DNA of 9,757 bases from an uncultured Selenomonadales bacterium (GTDB lineage: Bacteria; Bacillota; Negativicutes; Selenomonadales; Selenomonadaceae), in NCBI GenBank assembly GCA_937915885.1, contig CALGGP010000216.1, positions 1 to 9,757 of the forward strand, read 5' to 3'. Made by a program: the position numbers and the translations under genes. Positions within the stretch are counted from its first letter, which is position 1. Each line of letters begins with the position of its first letter. Positions 7,754 through 9,757 of the stretch are shown in pieces. The notes under the pieces were generated by a model. The model did no database searches. It saw only the letters and a list, made by a program, of their open reading frames with translations, and was not told where the DNA came from.

Positions 7754-9005
7754 GATGCGCCTCCGATTTTGGAGCGGCGATCAATCGATCGATGGTGTTG
7801 ATCACCATCCGCGCGGAGATTTTTTTCGAGCACTCGAACGCACGCTCGGGATCGGTGTCCTTAAATCTTGGGCACTCTAAACATTTTTGCAAAGCGACCC
7901 TCAAATCATTATAGCAGCCGTGACAGACGAGCGGGTTGTGCACTCGATAAGCCGATGCAAACTCGCACCACGGCTCCGATATCCCGCTGATCAAAATAAC
8001 GGGGATATCAATCGACCACGCCAACCACGACAGCCCACTCCCGAGCCCGATGAAAAAATCCGCATACGCCAGCTGATTGACTCGATCAATCAAAGTGTAA
8101 TCGCCGCTGAAATCCTCCGCGCCCTTGGGCATTTCGACCGTCAAACCCAAATTCGAGCACTTACGATCGCGATCGATGCAAAGTACTCGATAACCGAGCG
8201 ACTTCAAATAATCGACGACGTGATCCCAACCGCCGGGGTTGAGCCAAGTTTTGGTCGTCGCCGACGATTGCACGCCGATGCAAACATATTTTTGCTCGAT
8301 CGCGCGCGGTTTTGTCGGCGTAAAAATTTTTTTCGACGGTTGAGGAATTTTTGAGGTGGCAAGGATTGTATGACCGACCATCTCTAAAGGCAAGGCGCGC
8401 ATGTCGCAGGTCGATGCGACCGGCGTCCGAACCCAAGCCGCCATATAAAAACACGCATATGAATCGTCAGGCACTTCGTCGACCAACGTAAAATGCGGAT
8501 AATATTGCCGGATGATCTCATGAAAGGGCGCGGGGATTTTTAAAGTCACTTCGCACTCGAACGTCCGACGAAATTCTTCCACATACGGTAACAGCGCAAG
8601 ATTGTCGCCGAGGATCGGTCGAGTAAAATTGAAATGAATTTTTTGCCCCGTCGGATCGAATTGATGATAGAAGACGGGCTCATTATCGAGCCACACCGCA
8701 ATCTCCCACTCGATATAAAATTTTTCCATAGAAATCAACGTCACGCCCGCAACGTCGTCGTCGAAAAATATTACTTCGCTCTCGGAGTCGGCGATGCGCA
8801 CGTGCCACCGTCCGCGCGGAACTTGCAATCGAAGTCCGCGATTGAAATCAATCAGAAGTCCGTCGATGCCGGTCTCACCGGTGATGGGCGTTTTGATGGC
8901 ATGATTTTTGTCGAGAAGTTGAAGTCCTTCATACACATATTCTCGAGTGAAGCGCGTCAAGTCCGGGGCGCAAAAATATCTGATCGGATATTTATACTGA
9001 CTCAT
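7740..9005 (-). CDS. HT1, TibC/Aah-like O-heptosyltransferase, first of six
   Basis: The product is 421 aa, starting MSQYKYPIRYFCAPD at ATG 9003-9005, which overlaps the hisB stop as ATGA. The ribosome site is weak (AAAGG, 9012-9016, 6 nt spacing), so the array is probably entered by ribosomes finishing hisB. The beta domain spans about residues 1-125 (GETGIDGLLIDF, WHVRIAD, FYHQFDPTG). The first Rossmann half contains ILGDNLALLPYVEEF with Asp134, equivalent to the catalytic Asp of GT9-type heptosyltransferases. The donor half runs from about 225 to 345. The metal motif uses Cys361, 364, 378 and 392, with an extra Cys375. Odd points: TTKTWLNPGGW replaces the KCW of all siblings, and RGRWHVR replaces EGNWHVR or SGNWHVR. 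Known family members (TibC, Aah, BAHT) transfer heptose to Ser/Thr of AIDA-type autotransporters. Confidence 0.88.
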   Translation of the reverse strand: MSQYKYPIRYFCAPDLTRFTREYVYEGLQLLDKNHAIKTPITGETGIDGLLIDFNRGLRLQVPRGRWHVRIADSESEVIFFDDDVAGVTLISMEKFYIEWEIAVWLDNEPVFYHQFDPTGQKIHFNFTRPILGDNLALLPYVEEFRRTFECEVTLKIPAPFHEIIRQYYPHFTLVDEVPDDSYACFYMAAWVRTPVASTCDMRALPLEMVGHTILATSKIPQPSKKIFTPTKPRAIEQKYVCIGVQSSATTKTWLNPGGWDHVVDYLKSLGYRVLCIDRDRKCSNLGLTVEMPKGAEDFSGDYTLIDRVNQLAYADFFIGLGSGLSWLAWSIDIPVILISGISEPWCEFASAYRVHNPLVCHGCYNDLRVALQKCLECPRFKDTDPERAFECSKKISARMVINTIDRLIAAPKSEAHHEHL

Positions 9006-9586
9006 AAGCTGCCTTTCGTTGACGGAATGTCATGCATACGCGGATCGTTTTCGACGGCAATTCGGAGTGCATGCCCGAGCGCCTTGAATACCGCCTCGAT
9101 TTTGTGATGCGAATTGACGCCGTAGAGCACCTTGACGTGGAGAGTGATCCCCGCGTTAAAGGCGACGGCGCGCAAAAATTCTTCGACGAGTTGAGTATCG
9201 AAGGCGCCGACGGTCGGAGCGAGCGCGCCAAGATCGCAGACGAGGAACGGACGCCCGCTGATGTCGAGCGAAACAAACGCAAGACTTTCGTCCATTGGGA
9301 GGTAAAAAGTGCCGTAGCGATTGATGCCGCGCTTATCGCCGAGCGCCTGTTTGAGTGCCGCGCCGAGGGTAATTCCGATGTCTTCAACGGAATGATGTCC
9401 GTCGACGTCGAGATCGCCGTCGCAATGCACGTCGAGATCAAATCGACCGTGGGCGGCGAATAAATTCAACATGTGATCGAAAAAGCCGATCCCCGTATTT
9501 ATATTCGAGATGCCGTCGCCGTCGAGCTCGAGAAAAATTTTGACGGCGGTCTCGTTGGTTGTCCTTTCGATTTGAGCATTCCTCAT
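9002..9586 (-). CDS. hisB: HisB, imidazole-glycerol-phosphate dehydratase (monofunctional)
   Basis: HisB is a Mn-dependent dehydratase that converts imidazole-glycerol phosphate to imidazole-acetol phosphate, and is usually a 24-subunit assembly. The chosen start, ATG 9584-9586, gives 194 aa beginning MRNAQIERTTNET, the normal length and N-terminus for the single-domain enzyme. AGGAG (9594-9598) lies 7 nt upstream. A longer in-frame reading from 9727 would translate the GC-rich repeat and is rejected. Visible motifs are GIGFFDHML (His38), the two metal-binding motifs DGHHSVED (62-69) and NSHHKIEA (158-165), and the C-terminal PSTKGSL. There is no fused histidinol-phosphatase domain. Its TGA overlaps the HT1 start, which ties the heptosyltransferase array to his-operon translation. 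Identification is secure. Confidence 0.98.
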   Translation of the reverse strand: MRNAQIERTTNETAVKIFLELDGDGISNINTGIGFFDHMLNLFAAHGRFDLDVHCDGDLDVDGHHSVEDIGITLGAALKQALGDKRGINRYGTFYLPMDESLAFVSLDISGRPFLVCDLGALAPTVGAFDTQLVEEFLRAVAFNAGITLHVKVLYGVNSHHKIEAVFKALGHALRIAVENDPRMHDIPSTKGSL

Positions 9587-9593
9587 AGTTTTA

Positions 9594-9598
9594 CTCCT
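9594..9598 (-). promoter_or_regulatory. Ribosome-binding site deciding the hisB start
   Basis: On the minus strand this reads AGGAG, 7 nt before ATG 9584-9586. It selects the 194-aa HisB over an in-frame extension that would run through the adjacent inverted-repeat element. Confidence 0.85.
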
Positions 9599-9611
9599 AA
9601 AAATATTTTTC

Positions 9612-9640
9612 AGCCCGCCCCCGAAAGTTTTTTTGGGGCG
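9612..9640 (-). other. Possible hairpin between the repeat element and hisB
   Basis: On the minus strand CGCCCCAAA (9632-9640) can pair with TTT-C-GGGG-GCG (9616-9628) around a small A-rich loop, with a bulged C and a bulged G. Only a mixed sequence containing ATTTTT follows about 9 nt later, so a terminator or attenuator is possible but weak. The outer arm uses bases of the repeat element. I found no convincing -35/-10 promoter in 9587-9635. Confidence 0.25.
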
Positions 9641-9712
9641 CCGCCGACGCTCCCGCCCACCAACGGCGGCGCCCAACGGAGTCAGTGGTTCCCACCCGCG
9701 TCGGCGGCGCCC
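9636..9712 (-). repeat. 77-bp element with perfect 15-bp terminal inverted repeats, copy B
   Basis: The element begins GGGCGCCGCCGACGC and ends GCGTCGGCGGCGCCC, which are exact reverse complements. It lies 50 bp upstream of hisB, in the opposite orientation to copy A at 1394-1470, and aligns with it without gaps at 65 of 77 positions. A second internal GGCGCCGCC-type block (plus-strand 9664-9673, CGGCGGCGCC) could allow alternative folding. The minus-strand copy ends 23 nt before CTTTCGGGGGCGGG, a motif that partly resembles the interior of copy A. No transposase is encoded, so it would be a non-autonomous MITE or REP-like repeat; whether more copies exist in the genome cannot be seen here. 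Confidence 0.78.
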
Positions 9713-9757
9713 TAACCATCGGCGCAAAATGCGGCGGACAATTCGAGCGCGGCGTAA
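9712..9757 (-). CDS. Possible C-terminal end of an upstream gene
   Basis: One minus-strand frame is open from the window edge and reads YAALELSAAFCADG before a TAG at 9712-9714, whose G is the outermost base of the repeat element. It could be the tail of an upstream his gene such as hisC or hisD, but fifteen codons carry no recognisable motif. At least one other minus-strand frame is also open here, running on through the repeat. It may equally be intergenic or an extension of the repeat. Confidence 0.2.
   Translation of the reverse strand, partial: YAALELSAAFCADG

Noticed and set aside
7268..8354. Recurring plus-strand open frames opposite the HT genes with similar products (also at 2303-2803, 3642-4004, 6313-6564, 8634-9107)
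   Set aside because: They look like a conserved antisense family only because the sense paralogues are similar; there are no consistent starts, ribosome sites or motifs.
1487..9005. LPS core heptosyltransferase (WaaC/WaaF/RfaF-type GT9) as the identity of HT1-6
   Set aside because: The donor half is related, but the extra N-terminal beta domain (WHVRI region), the 415-429 aa size and the C-terminal CHGC/C/EC motif fit the autotransporter heptosyltransferase family instead.
1487..9005. CRISPR-like or short tandem repeat signal from the recurring AAAAATTTTTTTCGA blocks
   Set aside because: These recur once per paralogue about 1.25 kb apart and encode the conserved KKIFTPT segment, so they are coding sequence.
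9584..9727. N-terminal extension of HisB from an ATG at 9725-9727
   Set aside because: The extra 47 residues (Arg/Gly-rich) translate the repeat element; AGGAG at 9594-9598 and the family N-terminus fix the start at 9586.

Overview
The window appears to come from a diderm bacterium, most likely a Negativicutes-type (Selenomonadales-like) member of the Firmicutes. This placement is an inference. It rests on a his operon with monofunctional hisB, very strong GGAGG ribosome-binding sites, GC-rich coding DNA broken by A/T runs, and a protein family that modifies outer-membrane autotransporters. No marker gene in the window settles the taxonomy. All supportable genes lie on the minus strand, so transcription runs from position 9757 towards 1.

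Layout in transcription order. A possible gene end lies at 9712-9757. A 77-bp element with terminal inverted repeats follows (9636-9712), then hisB (9002-9586). Next come six tandem, overlapping paralogues of the bacterial autotransporter heptosyltransferase family (TibC/Aah-like, strand-loop-strand O-heptosyltransferase), named here HT1 (7740-9005), HT2 (6503-7753), HT3 (5257-6516), HT4 (3971-5260), HT5 (2727-3974) and HT6 (1487-2737). A 139-bp gap follows that holds a second, inverted copy of the 77-bp element (1394-1470). Then come hisH (772-1347) and hisA (1-770, cut by the window edge).

The his genes encode three histidine-biosynthesis functions: HisA isomerises ProFAR to PRFAR, HisH is the glutaminase of imidazole-glycerol-phosphate synthase, and HisB dehydrates imidazole-glycerol phosphate. 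hisB and hisH are normally close neighbours. Here about 7.5 kb of glycosyltransferase genes separates them, stitched to hisB by an ATGA overlap, with every internal junction overlapping by 4-14 nt. The whole block therefore looks co-transcribed and translationally coupled.

All six HT copies are full length (415-429 aa). All keep the GD aspartate of the N-terminal Rossmann half, the nucleotide-binding half, and a four-cysteine C-terminal motif (CHGC, C, EC) matching the iron-binding motif of TibC. None is visibly decayed. Long near-identical DNA tracts are shared between non-adjacent copies in a patchwork, which points to tandem duplication followed by recombination or gene conversion. No acceptor autotransporter is in the window. 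The most interesting feature is a six-member, apparently intact and mosaic heptosyltransferase array embedded in a histidine operon and bracketed, together with hisB, by inverted 77-bp elements.
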